DNA of 37,061 nucleotides from a virus. The stretch's first letter is position 1. Every line of letters starts with the position of its first letter. Positions 24,501-32,038 of the stretch are shown piece by piece. Position numbers and translations under genes: made by a program. Location of the stretch: positions 1 to 37,061 of IMG/VR virus record IMGVR_UViG_3300044673_000103; one strand, given 5' to 3'. The notes beneath the pieces were generated by a model, which was not told the origin of the DNA, made no database searches, and worked only from the letters and a program-made list of their open reading frames with translations.

Positions 24501-24792
24501 AGATCGTGATCGGCGTCTCCCACCCTTGGTAGAGCGTGTCGCTGTAGAGCTTCCACAGGAACGAGCCATCCCCACCGAGCCCCGGATCGACGGTGCGGAC
24601 CTGAACCTGTGTCGAGGCCGTCTGTACGCCCGATGCAGCCAGCACGAGGGCCGTGGCTGCTTGCGGCTCCGGTACCCCGGCGCGAGGGTCGGCCTGGGTG
24701 TAGGTGCTCTGTGCGGCCCACAGAGACGCCTCCGTGATGCGCGGGTCTTGGAGCAGGAGGCAGCGGAGAGTCGCGCGGGATACGTCGGCCAT
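21568..24792 (-). CDS. Large tail protein with sialidase-type beta-propeller repeats
   Basis: A 1,074-residue protein. Three Asp-box motifs (SxDxGxTW-type) occur: SDDGGLTW at 206-213, STDDGVNF (degenerate) at 266-273 and SRDGGRTW at 382-389. They mark the blades of a six-bladed BNR/sialidase propeller over about residues 110-460. A beta-sandwich, LamG-like region follows (about 500-690), then further beta domains and a tail-like C-terminus. It would sit at the tail tip and bind or degrade a host glycan. The catalytic arginine triad cannot be assigned from sequence alone. The start shares one base with the tape measure stop. Confidence 0.7.
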   Translation of the reverse strand: MADVSRATLRCLLLQDPRITEASLWAAQSTYTQADPRAGVPEPQAATALVLAASGVQTASTQVQVRTVDPGLGGDGSFLWKLYSDTLYQGWETPITISGWEAWAWDDGTALSGARAAINPHAITLSDGTILAVAQVEWRTAAPPGTTYQVRAYRRNASTGVVSSVMVREVDSVTDGLYPCLCLLPSGRVMCYSWLEAAGQLYVNFSDDGGLTWSVATRHGLRVAISSSLGLGRLRACYGRGQVALFATTIDAGPAVDLDNLSHYCSTDDGVNFDRVGLLTATSTDGSALHDVVWVDSAFLVVIVPRDVTLPVVRRIPSADSDISDWTATATTWAIESWGIWSAGTLVDGDLSLVLADDGTVYMLGRQIDHPDDQDHAVVGYSRDGGRTWEAVAPQGTSGLPIGAWWVWCDDDTHPRNLAGTWQHGRIAVLHNFYANPGDEDDSLCCAYLGGYSACTMQNYIGSAGRWPDQASWSLTYLPFDLPGDCGWTTTSAGGTEGIALGYLNLVSAGPATTVYYHQHPTGSVAEGMQAEAYVKVISGGSNLAGDCVLRLRLDDGASWYQAAFYLSAAGLDVWDEPTGSIGSAVVALTSGVALRIAIQGGKCSAWYRVGSQSDEKRTWVKLVDGATITDNGAAGAGTNLIEFGHVTGATVTSRWYQVCEVSDSWAATTLAAGQNNVTGTQGRLYSVTPEYVAEGVSIAASSGPTMLGDLSYISTAYGYPVSNIFPEIEPSPRIGWRSLDDSTQATIAVRLDPNHTADSGPGNDIIGAWLSGVNFREVRLQGYSGAAWTTLLTIYTDSGLSGLHFTRTGNTIQSDGTTAGPYIHADEFAGASFVFDDGTIRRISHNTEGSLGVGHKRACLILEGVNNPADPASGVAGAIRSTWVCGLVKLNGADYTGYRLLIPVHDTIDGDFRIGTMLLGWAAVLGFEPSWDRSVETQQNRDETEAADWTRTVRTRAPSRRLVDLSWTDGVDTSGAFAGDPDYLLDMAAGVAVASHRDTPYLIEGLVRSLAGPGKLVAYLPSVPYAGTTATLNRRWQGFLGEVVSQLSVDTVQGEEGSTEVVRVPTLSIREVV

Positions 24793-26642
24793 CAGAACCT
24801 CATGCCGGGGGGCTTCGCGGGCTTCGGTGGGTGGGCCTTATCATAGTCGGCTCGCATCTTCCCGTAAGCCCGGTGCTTGTAGACCTGCTCGACGTAGATG
24901 ACCTGCGACCCTCCGAAGCCTCGGTTGAGCGCATCAACGCCGGCTTCCCCTCCAGCGGCGTTCGTGCCCATGGAAGTGAGGACGCCCTCCTGCCTCGTGA
25001 GGACCGTAGCCATCTCGTCAGGAGCCATACCGCCAGAGTGCCGGGTGGGCATCTCTGTCGCGGCGATCTTGGCGACCTGGAGGCCCGTGGCAGCGATGGC
25101 GGTTGCGGCGGCGATGGGGGCTAGAACCGGCCCGACGACGGGGATAACCACCGTGGCGGCGTAGGCGGAGACGGCGGCCTGATAGCCCTGGACGAGAGCG
25201 GCGGCATAGGAAAACGACTTCCAGGCCTCGAAGGCCGCGACAGCGGCGGGCCCGGTGCCCTCGAGGCGCTCGGCTGCGAACTCGGCAAGGTCGGCCATTC
25301 CGCCGAACGCCTGCGACAGAACATCGGCCATCGCGTCCTGTTGGCGCTTGCGAAGCTCCACGGCGCGGGCGGCGGCTTCCTCGTCAGCCTTGGCGATGAT
25401 GTTGTGGGAGGCGATCTGGGCAGTGGTGTAGTCGCCGGTCTTTTCTGCGAGGTCGGCGATCAGGGCGAGTTGCTTTTCCCGCTCGGCCGTCTCCTTCTCG
25501 ATGGGCGTCAGTAGGTCGGTCGCGGCCGTCTCGGCGATGGTGGCGAGCTGTTCGGAGGCAGCGACCCACTCGTCAATCTGCGATAGGATGAGGGTTCCGG
25601 CCTCGCCTGCTGATCTGGCCTGGTTCCCGAGGGTCTCGGACAGGAGTTCATAGGAGCGCCAGAGGTCGTCTGTCGCCTCCTTCTCGTCCCTTGTTGCTCT
25701 GGAGTTCCCGCCCTTGGCCTTGGTTAGATCCTCGGTGGTCTTCTTGAGCTTCTTCTGGGTCTCGGCCGCCTTGGCCACGGCTCCGTCGAGGGCTCCAAGC
25801 TGGGCGTTAGCGTTCTCGATGTTGTCCGAAAACCCGGCGACGTAATCTATCCCGTCCTCGAGTACCTGGTTCAGCCCGACTGCTTCTGTCACGAGACCGA
25901 GCGGCGTATATTTGAGCACGTCCCTGGCGTCAGAGATTGAGGTCTTCCACGCCTCGTTGCTTTCGATGGTTCCACGGAGTGCCTTGCGCTGGTCGTCCTG
26001 CGCCGCGGCGAGGTCAAGGACCGCCCGCTGCGCCTTGTTGGCAGCTTCGATGGCCGCGCCCTGCTCTGCGGTGTATTGACCTGTTGCGACGGCAAGGTCT
26101 ATGGTCGCATCCTCTAGGGCGCGCACCATCGGCTCTAGGCTCTTGTTGGCCTGCTTCTGCGTCTCGGTTAGAGCGGCGCTCAACTCCTGTTCGCGGACGA
26201 GCTTCTGATGCCACACGAGGAGAGCGCCGAGAGCAGCGGCTACGGGGACCGCAGCGGCGGCGAGGAGACCGAGGGAGATACCCATACCGGATGCTGCGGC
26301 GGCTCCCGCCTTGACGGCCCCGGTCATCGCCCCGGCTTGCTGGACGAGACCGCCGATCTCCGGCGAGACAACGGTTAGCGCCGCGCCGAGTTGGCTGATG
26401 CTTTCCTTCCCGCGCCCGATGGCCTGCTCCGTCGCTCGGCCCGTAGCAGCAAGCGCCGCGCTGCTTTCCTTCGCAGCCTTCGCGGCGTCCTTAGCTGCCT
26501 TCTCCGCGGCCTTGATTTCTCGGGAGAGTTGGACGGCGAGCTTCTTACCCTCGCTCCCGGCAGTCGTCGGGAGGGTGGCCATCTCCTTCCGGAAGCCGTC
26601 CAGTTTCGCTACGATGTCGATTCCGACGACCTCGTTAGGCAT
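24792..26642 (-). CDS. Tape measure protein
   Basis: Fixes tail length and may help DNA entry. The 616 residues are mainly helical, with an Ala/Lys-rich coiled coil at about 30-70, a hydrophobic segment near 121-144 (GISLGLLAAAAVPVAAALGA), long helical arms, and a second hydrophobic region near 505-545. At about 0.15 nm per residue the tail would be near 90 nm. CGGAGG precedes the ATG, and the start overlaps the previous stop by 8 bases. It lies directly downstream of the chaperone pair and one further gene, as is usual in siphoviruses. Confidence 0.85.
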   Translation of the reverse strand: MPNEVVGIDIVAKLDGFRKEMATLPTTAGSEGKKLAVQLSREIKAAEKAAKDAAKAAKESSAALAATGRATEQAIGRGKESISQLGAALTVVSPEIGGLVQQAGAMTGAVKAGAAAASGMGISLGLLAAAAVPVAAALGALLVWHQKLVREQELSAALTETQKQANKSLEPMVRALEDATIDLAVATGQYTAEQGAAIEAANKAQRAVLDLAAAQDDQRKALRGTIESNEAWKTSISDARDVLKYTPLGLVTEAVGLNQVLEDGIDYVAGFSDNIENANAQLGALDGAVAKAAETQKKLKKTTEDLTKAKGGNSRATRDEKEATDDLWRSYELLSETLGNQARSAGEAGTLILSQIDEWVAASEQLATIAETAATDLLTPIEKETAEREKQLALIADLAEKTGDYTTAQIASHNIIAKADEEAAARAVELRKRQQDAMADVLSQAFGGMADLAEFAAERLEGTGPAAVAAFEAWKSFSYAAALVQGYQAAVSAYAATVVIPVVGPVLAPIAAATAIAATGLQVAKIAATEMPTRHSGGMAPDEMATVLTRQEGVLTSMGTNAAGGEAGVDALNRGFGGSQVIYVEQVYKHRAYGKMRADYDKAHPPKPAKPPGMRF

Positions 26643-27354
26643 TGATCCTCCGGGCGATCTCCGAGATCATTTCCTTCTTCATCTTGATGATCATCCGCTT
26701 CGTTGGCTCGTTGATCAGGAGGCGCACAAGGTTTCGGCCCTCCATGGCGCGAGGGTTCGGGACGCGGATGTAGTAGCGGCGCCGAGAGGGATCGGTGGCG
26801 TCGTGGGCGAGGTCTCTCCAGACTCGCTCCCAACCTTCCTCGGCCGATCCCGTGATGAACAGACCACGAGCAGGGCCGCGCATAATCTCGGGTGTCGCCC
26901 AGTAGGTCTCGGCGTCCACCTTCTCGAGGATGGTGGAGGTAGCAGCGGCCTCGTGGATGAAGGCAACTCGCCTTGTCTCCTTGCCCCTCATCTTCGGAAG
27001 GTCGCGCTTATTCAGCGTCGGTTCTCCGAGGGCTTGCCGAGCGGTGTTGATCCTCAACAGGGCCTTGTCGTATCCGACGTAGTTTACGGTGCTGTCATCC
27101 GTTGAACCCACCGACACCTTGACCTGCTCGGGCGTGATCGTCGTGATGACCTGGATGTCGCCGCTCTTGCCGGTCTCGCGCTGGACGTGGTTATACCAGT
27201 CTGCGCTGGCCATCCTCGCAACGTCCTCGGCCTCGGCCTCCATCACGTCGAGCGCGGCGGCGCCCGCCTTCCTGGCCGCGTCCACCACGAACCGCTCAAG
27301 GTCGCCCGAGATCGTGACCGTAACGTCGCCGTCTTTGTAGCGCCGAATGGTCAT
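26635..27354 (-). CDS. Virion-associated protein between chaperone and tape measure
   Basis: A 239-residue mixed protein with TVTISGDLERFVVDAARKAG at the start and helical charged regions (EAEAEDVARMASADWYNHVQ, KMKKEMISEIARRINA). No enzyme motif. Genes at this spot can be minor tail or tail-completion proteins. The ATG overlaps the stop of the -1 frame chaperone extension as ATGA, which supports both that frameshift and this start. Confidence 0.65.
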   Translation of the reverse strand: MTIRRYKDGDVTVTISGDLERFVVDAARKAGAAALDVMEAEAEDVARMASADWYNHVQRETGKSGDIQVITTITPEQVKVSVGSTDDSTVNYVGYDKALLRINTARQALGEPTLNKRDLPKMRGKETRRVAFIHEAAATSTILEKVDAETYWATPEIMRGPARGLFITGSAEEGWERVWRDLAHDATDPSRRRYYIRVPNPRAMEGRNLVRLLINEPTKRMIIKMKKEMISEIARRINA

Positions 27355-27895
27355 TTCTTCTTCTCGGTGCAGTGGGCGATCATGGTGACCTGGTCCTCTC
27401 GGGGTAGCCGCTCGAACCAGTGGATGTCGCCGTGCCCGTAGCGAAGGGAGAGCTCCAGGGCTACTCGGTCGGCTCCGCTGCGGGCGAGTCTTTTTTTTCG
27501 GCCTCCACTTCCACCTCTCGCGGATAGGTGGCCTCGGCGATGAGCAGGAGGATCGGGAGCGCCGCCTTCACGATCTCCTCGGGCTTGGCCTTGGGCGGCT
27601 TGGGGTCGCCCGGTTCAGCCGTTGGATTGACGGGAGGGTCACGCAACCAGGAGTAGACGAGCCCTCCATAGGCCAGGACATCGCACCGGCAAGCGGGGTA
27701 GGAGGCGCCCGATTCCCGGCCGATGCGCGTGCAAAGGCCGAGGGTGGCGCTGTAGACCCGCATGAGCCGGGCGGAGTTGTCCGCGTTCCTGGCCTCCACC
27801 CACGCGGAAAAGAGCTCCTCGCGGGTGGCGAAGTCGGGCAGCGTGACCGCGTGCTTGCGGCCGAGCAGGTCGATTCTGGTGGGGCTCGTCTCCAT
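27351..27895 (-). CDS. Tail assembly chaperone fusion (GT-like) made by -1 frameshift
   Basis: After the A8 run the -1 frame stays open for about 46 codons, reading RLARSGADRVALELSLRYGH, GDIHWFERLPREDQVTMIA and HCTEKKK, and stops at 27353-27351. This looks like the T extension of phage chaperones (Arg-Tyr-Gly, Trp-Phe, Asp-Gln). It would yield one protein joining the G-like part to this extension, as in lambda gpG-T. The extension carries no start or ribosome site of its own at its head. Its stop overlaps the next gene's ATG. The coordinate span covers both frames. Confidence 0.75.
27461..27895 (-). CDS. Tail assembly chaperone (G-like, unshifted product)
   Basis: A 144-residue protein with GAGGTGAGAG before its ATG. 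The N-terminal part (TRIDLLGRKHAVTLPDFATR, SAWVEARNADNSARLMRVY) is helical and the C-terminal part is Pro/Lys/Glu-rich (KAKPEEIVKAALPILL). It ends in the zero frame soon after the slippery run (AEKKDSPAAEPTE). It helps assemble tail tube protein on the tape measure. Its place between tube candidate and tape measure is the usual one. Confidence 0.8.
   Translation of the reverse strand: METSPTRIDLLGRKHAVTLPDFATREELFSAWVEARNADNSARLMRVYSATLGLCTRIGRESGASYPACRCDVLAYGGLVYSWLRDPPVNPTAEPGDPKPPKAKPEEIVKAALPILLLIAEATYPREVEVEAEKKDSPAAEPTE
27491..27498 (-). promoter_or_regulatory. A8 slippery sequence for programmed -1 frameshift
   Basis: The coding strand reads GCC GAA AAA AAA GAC, holding the efficient heptamer A-AAA-AAA in the right phase. 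A -1 shift moves into an open frame that ends at the next gene's start. Confidence 0.75.
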
Positions 27896-27907
27896 CTCTC
27901 ACCTCGT

Positions 27908-28414
27908 CTAGCTGACCGTCTCCCAGTCCGTGGACAGGGGGTAGTTCGTGCCCTTGATGCTGATCTTTCCGGGGTCTCCCTCGGAGAGGTCCGCCGTGAT
28001 GTGGACGTACTTGAGGGTGAAGGTGCTGTCGGAGGTCGCGCCGAGGTTCGTGCGCTCGCCCTGCCAGGTAAGGGTGACCAGCTTCGCGTCACCGTTCGCG
28101 GCGGGGAGGGTCGAGACGAAGGCGGCCCAAAGGCCCTTGCGACGGACCACGTCGAGGAGTTGTGCCGTCACGCCGTCTCCGAAGAGGCCGGTAAGGTGCG
28201 CGGAGAACGCGATCTCTTGCTCCTGGTCCTCGGTCTCGCGGACGCTGTAGGTCTTGCCGCGGCTCTTGTAGCTCTTGACCTGCATCTGCCCGGCGGAGAT
28301 TCCGGAGATGGACAGGTCGCCGTCTTCGTACCATCCGGTCAGGGAAAGCACGCCACCATCGGAGATCGTGATCTTGCCATCGCGGGGGATGAGTGGGGTA
28401 GCAGAGAGGGCCAT
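27908..28414 (-). CDS. Major tail (tube) protein candidate
   Basis: A 168-residue beta-rich protein: KITISDGGVLSLTGWYEDGD, SISGISAGQMQVKSYKSRGK, EIAFSAHLTGLF and a C-terminal KISIKGTNYPLST. Strands and short loops fit the tube fold, which forms hexamer rings. AAGGAG precedes the ATG; the longer frame is less likely. It precedes the tail chaperone, the usual order. No direct homologue was recognised, so the call is structural inference. Confidence 0.65.
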   Translation of the reverse strand: MALSATPLIPRDGKITISDGGVLSLTGWYEDGDLSISGISAGQMQVKSYKSRGKTYSVRETEDQEQEIAFSAHLTGLFGDGVTAQLLDVVRRKGLWAAFVSTLPAANGDAKLVTLTWQGERTNLGATSDSTFTLKYVHITADLSEGDPGKISIKGTNYPLSTDWETVS

Positions 28415-28424
28415 GGTTGACTCC

Positions 28425-28970
28425 TTAGGCCGAGCGGCCGAGAATGACGAGATCCCAGGAGTTGGTGTCGCCAACGACTGCGGAGCAGATGACGGAGAGG
28501 ATGTCGGCGGTCCCTGCGGTCACGGGAACCCCGATGGGGGAGTACATCACTGTCCACCCGGAGTTCTCGGCCACGATCTGACCGCCGCCCGCGCCATGAG
28601 CCGCGTTCCAGAAGCCCTTGCCCCCGGCGAGCACGCCGAAGCCGTTGGCGGTGTGGGGGCCGATGTCGATGACAGCGCCGGCAGTCGTGCGGGTGTTGCG
28701 GACGGCGATGAGGCAGACCTCAACGAATGTGACCACGTTCCCATCGATGTCGCGGATGGAGCCCGCGGCGAGATCGTACTGCGTGGTGGAAGAGGCCGCC
28801 TTGCCCGACTCGGAAACAACGTAGCCCTTGTCGATCTGGCCGTCTGTGGTCCCGAAGACGAGGTTGAGCTGCTCGGAGAGCTTGGCGGGGATGCGCCCGC
28901 CTCGGAGGTTCCCGGCGTAGAGTTCGGAGAAGATGATGTCGAGGACGACGTTCGCTTCGGGGCGGGCCAT
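28425..28970 (-). CDS. Virion structural protein (tail or head)
   Basis: A 181-residue protein with DIIFSELYAGNLRGGRIPAK, TQYDLAAGSIRDIDGNVVTF, CLIAVRNTRTTAGAVIDIGP and SGWTVMYSPIGVPVTAGTAD, ending DLVILGRSA. I recall similar beta-barrel proteins in other phages as virion components of unknown detailed place. AGGAG precedes the ATG. It could be a second tube protein or a tube cap. Confidence 0.6.
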   Translation of the reverse strand: MARPEANVVLDIIFSELYAGNLRGGRIPAKLSEQLNLVFGTTDGQIDKGYVVSESGKAASSTTQYDLAAGSIRDIDGNVVTFVEVCLIAVRNTRTTAGAVIDIGPHTANGFGVLAGGKGFWNAAHGAGGGQIVAENSGWTVMYSPIGVPVTAGTADILSVICSAVVGDTNSWDLVILGRSA

Positions 28971-28973
28971 GGT

Positions 28974-29411
28974 TCAGCTCCTGTAGTATCGGACGAGAAA
29001 GGTCGGGACGAGTTGGAGATAGTTGCCGTCAGGTGCGAGGACGACGGGGCGCGGGGTGCGCGAGTAGGTGACGCTGATTCCCTCTACCTCGTCAAGCTCG
29101 AGAGTCCACCGAATCAGCGAATCGGCGGCATCCCAGGCGAGGTCATAGTCAGTGCGAGACTCGGCGTTGCCCTGGTTCGGGCGCATTTTGAAGAGGAAAG
29201 GTACCTGCACCTCGATGGTGCAGAGGTAGGGGCTCGGCTTCGTTCCGCGCCCACCTGTCACGACCTCATCGCCAAGAGCCACAGTGAACGACTGATGAGC
29301 GACGACGATGGGATCGGCAGACCATACAGGGGGGGCGAATGGAGACTCGCGCCAGCCCGGAAGAGCTGCGATCCTGGTGACGAAGCAGCGGCGGACGTCG
29401 GAGGGGATCAT
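28974..29411 (-). CDS. Head-tail or tail-completion protein
   Basis: A 145-residue protein with a mixed alpha/beta layout (SDVRRCFVTRIAALPGWRES, SLIRWTLELDEVEGISVTYS, LQLVPTFLVRYYRS), typical for tail terminator or completion factors. The ATG shares one base with the previous stop, with GGGAGG nearby. It is placed between the connector-like and tail genes. No family was fixed. Confidence 0.6.
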   Translation of the reverse strand: MIPSDVRRCFVTRIAALPGWRESPFAPPVWSADPIVVAHQSFTVALGDEVVTGGRGTKPSPYLCTIEVQVPFLFKMRPNQGNAESRTDYDLAWDAADSLIRWTLELDEVEGISVTYSRTPRPVVLAPDGNYLQLVPTFLVRYYRS

Positions 29412-30145
29412 CACCACCTCCCGACAGGGCAAAGCACGGTAGGGGCGCGGGCAGAGTCTCGCTGGACCTCGGCGCCAACCTCGGCCGACTTGTCGATCTC
29501 GAACCGAAGAGAGCGCATACGGCTTTGATACTGGCTTTCGTAGTGGTCCGCGAGGTTGGCGTACTGCGGCGCGGTGACGGAGAACCCGCGGTATTTGCGA
29601 GCTAGCACGGCGGCGACGTGGGCACCAGCGAAGGCTCCCGGCTCACGGATCAGCCAGGGACGGCGGCCGGCGTCGAGGAGTTCCCGAAGAAGCGCCCACC
29701 AGGCCGTCTCGATGTCGTCCATCAGCGTGGTGTCCCCGGTCGCATACTGCTCCCGTAGGCTCGGCTGCTCATCAAAGAGGTCCTGGTCAGTGATGACCGG
29801 GAACGGGCGGCGCTTGACGACGGCGAGGTTCTGCCGGTGGGTCAGGACTCCATCGGCGTAGGTGAACGCGAGGACCTCTTCGTAGTCCTCGCCGTAGTCC
29901 AGGCTCGCGGTGTCGAGCGCCGCGAACGAGACGGAGGGAGGTAGGCCGGTGGTACAGGTGACGGCCTTCGTGAGGACGGCCGTCGTGCTGCCGTGGTACA
30001 GGTTCCAGGTCCCTGAAATCGGAACGTCCAGAGACCCGGAAGCGTTGTATACCGGCCACTCCAACACCTGCACGGCGCCCGCCTCCAGCATCTCCAGGTG
30101 AAGACGCTGGCGGATCGAGCGCGTGGAGGGGGAGCGGATGCCCAC
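29411..30145 (-). CDS. Connector-like or virion protein
   Basis: A 244-residue protein. The N-terminal half is beta-rich (SGSLDVPISGTWNLYHGSTT). The C-terminal half is helical (LLRELLDAGRRPWLIREPGA, LADHYESQYQSRMRSLRFEI). The start is GTG just after the previous stop, with a weak AGG. It could be a head-tail connector or neck protein; position is the main argument. Confidence 0.6.
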   Translation of the reverse strand: MGIRSPSTRSIRQRLHLEMLEAGAVQVLEWPVYNASGSLDVPISGTWNLYHGSTTAVLTKAVTCTTGLPPSVSFAALDTASLDYGEDYEEVLAFTYADGVLTHRQNLAVVKRRPFPVITDQDLFDEQPSLREQYATGDTTLMDDIETAWWALLRELLDAGRRPWLIREPGAFAGAHVAAVLARKYRGFSVTAPQYANLADHYESQYQSRMRSLRFEIDKSAEVGAEVQRDSARAPTVLCPVGRW

Positions 30146-30148
30146 AGC

Positions 30149-31366
30149 CTAGCTCTGGTGGGTGTGGGTCGTGGCGTGGGCGTGCGTGTGAGATCCGCCG
30201 TCGTGGGAATGCGAGGCGCCGTAGGGGTACATCGCGGCGTAGTTGCGGGCCGCGTTCGGGGCGGTCGTCGGGGTGACGCTGCCGTATGTCGCATTCCACG
30301 TTGCGGCCTCGCCCACGCCGTCACAGGTCAGCGAGCCGACCGCGGCAGAGGGAAGGTATGTCAGCCCGAGGGCGTTTCCAAAGCCGATGGTGGCGCCGTG
30401 GTTGACACCTCCGGCCCCGACGGACTGGTTGACCGCGCCCGTCACGGTCTTGAAGACCTTGACGCCGGAGACGAGCGAGCCGGGGTTGTCCGCGATGACC
30501 TCGGTGATGGCCGCGTCGAACTGGTCGGTACCGGAGACCGTCACGTCACCTCCGGCCCAGGCAGCCTCAAAGGTGATGGTGACGTTGCGGGGAATGGCAG
30601 GGGAGGTGAAGGCACCGACCCAGACACCGCCGGCCACGTTGTCCTCCTCGCGGGCCGCAACGCCGGTAGCGCTGGCCGCCGCAGGGGCGGTGTAGGTGTT
30701 GAATGGCGCGGTGCGGATAGAGGCGCTGGTCGATGCGACGACGCCGCCGGCATCGGTGGAGCCAGGGGCGCTGGCAGAGGTGGGTACGCCAGCCTGCACC
30801 ATGAGGGGAACGACGCGGACGACGGTACCGGAAAGGACCGCCATCACGATGTCGCCCGTTGCGGTGACGATGGAGGCGTCCCGCTGAGTGGAGATGTTGC
30901 CGCCACCGACCGAGGCGTCTCGGTAGGTGATGGCCTCGGCGCCGGTCACGAGGATCGCGATCTCGGCCGCGGTCATGCCGGAGATGGTGTCGAGGTTGTC
31001 GGCCGCCCCGGAGGCGCCCCGGATGGTGTGAACCGCCCCGGTCAGGGTCGCCGCGCCGCCACCCGTGATCGTCACGTCGGTAGCGGGGGCGAGTTGGAGA
31101 TCCGAGAGGGTGGAGAACCGAACCCAGGAAGACGAGGAGGGCAGGAGGACCCACAGCACATCTTCGTTGCTCGAGGCGTCGGCAGCGAGGAAGAGGCAGA
31201 GGTCGGTGGTAGCGGCGCCGACGAATCGCCCACTCGGGGTCCCGGTGCCCGACATGATGACGACCTTCGCGGCGGTCGTGAAGGTGTCGGTGGAGAGCAG
31301 AGCGAGGGCGCGGAGGAGCTTGCCAGAGCGCCAGATCTCGAGGAACGGAAGGGTGAGTGCAGGCAT
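30149..31366 (-). CDS. Structural protein with histidine-rich C-terminus
   Basis: A 405-residue beta-rich protein with Ala/Thr/Gly-rich repeats, including GGGNISTQRDASIVTATGDI and NVTITFEAAWAGGDVTVSGT. It ends with ASHSHDGGSHTHAHATTHTH, where paired His-x-His motifs could bind metal ions as in several phage spikes and fibres. GGAGAAG precedes the ATG. Its place among the head/connector genes could mean a decoration or fibre protein at the head or neck. No enzyme motif was seen. Confidence 0.65.
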   Translation of the reverse strand: MPALTLPFLEIWRSGKLLRALALLSTDTFTTAAKVVIMSGTGTPSGRFVGAATTDLCLFLAADASSNEDVLWVLLPSSSSWVRFSTLSDLQLAPATDVTITGGGAATLTGAVHTIRGASGAADNLDTISGMTAAEIAILVTGAEAITYRDASVGGGNISTQRDASIVTATGDIVMAVLSGTVVRVVPLMVQAGVPTSASAPGSTDAGGVVASTSASIRTAPFNTYTAPAAASATGVAAREEDNVAGGVWVGAFTSPAIPRNVTITFEAAWAGGDVTVSGTDQFDAAITEVIADNPGSLVSGVKVFKTVTGAVNQSVGAGGVNHGATIGFGNALGLTYLPSAAVGSLTCDGVGEAATWNATYGSVTPTTAPNAARNYAAMYPYGASHSHDGGSHTHAHATTHTHQS

Positions 31367-31396
31367 GGTATCTTCTCCGCTGTCCCTGGGTGGTTG

Positions 31397-32008
31397 CTAC
31401 TTCTTTGCCGAGACAGTGGGCGGCGAAGAAGCCTTGGGGAGGTGTTTCTCGATGCGTTCGGCCTCGCGAATTCCTGCGGGGCTGTTGGAGGTGCGAAGGG
31501 TATCGATGATGGACTGCGCCTTGGCCTCGGCCGCCTGCTCCGTGGAGGGATGCAACTTGCCGATCATGCGGTCACGGATGTCGCGGCGGAACTTGAGCCA
31601 TCCGTCGTAGTCGATTTCTGGAACGACCGTGCTGCCGAGGACGGCGTAACGGGTCCATACATCGTGGTAGTGCCACACATCTTTTCCGTCGTGGGTCTCG
31701 GCCACCTTGGTACGGGTCATGTACCCGGTGACCTTCTCGCCCCAGGCTTCGCACTCGAAGTCAAGCGGGACCTGGGTCTTGCCGTTCCGAAGCTGGTAGG
31801 CATAGGTGTTGGTCGAGTCACCGTTGGCCGGCGTCCCGAACCGACCCGGCCGCACGCGCACGAGGAACGGGAGAGGCAGCGCCTCCCCCGACTCCAGCGA
31901 GGCGAAGGCCGGATCGAAGAAGAAGGAGCCCATGGGCTCGGGGTCAATCTTGAGGCGGACGAATCCGGCTTTCGCCGGGTTCTGCTCCTGAAAGGTCTGG
32001 ATTCCCAT
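31397..32008 (-). CDS. Hypothetical virion-cluster protein (203 aa)
   Basis: Directly downstream of the capsid gene. A beta-rich N-terminus (AGFVRLKIDPEPMGSFFF) is followed by a helical C-terminus (STEQAAEAKAQSIIDTLRTS). It has no recognised family. GGAGACGAG precedes the ATG. By position it could be a head decoration, head-completion or assembly protein. Confidence 0.65.
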   Translation of the reverse strand: MGIQTFQEQNPAKAGFVRLKIDPEPMGSFFFDPAFASLESGEALPLPFLVRVRPGRFGTPANGDSTNTYAYQLRNGKTQVPLDFECEAWGEKVTGYMTRTKVAETHDGKDVWHYHDVWTRYAVLGSTVVPEIDYDGWLKFRRDIRDRMIGKLHPSTEQAAEAKAQSIIDTLRTSNSPAGIREAERIEKHLPKASSPPTVSAKK

Positions 32009-32038
32009 GGGCTCGTCTCCGTGTCGTCGGGGTCAGGA

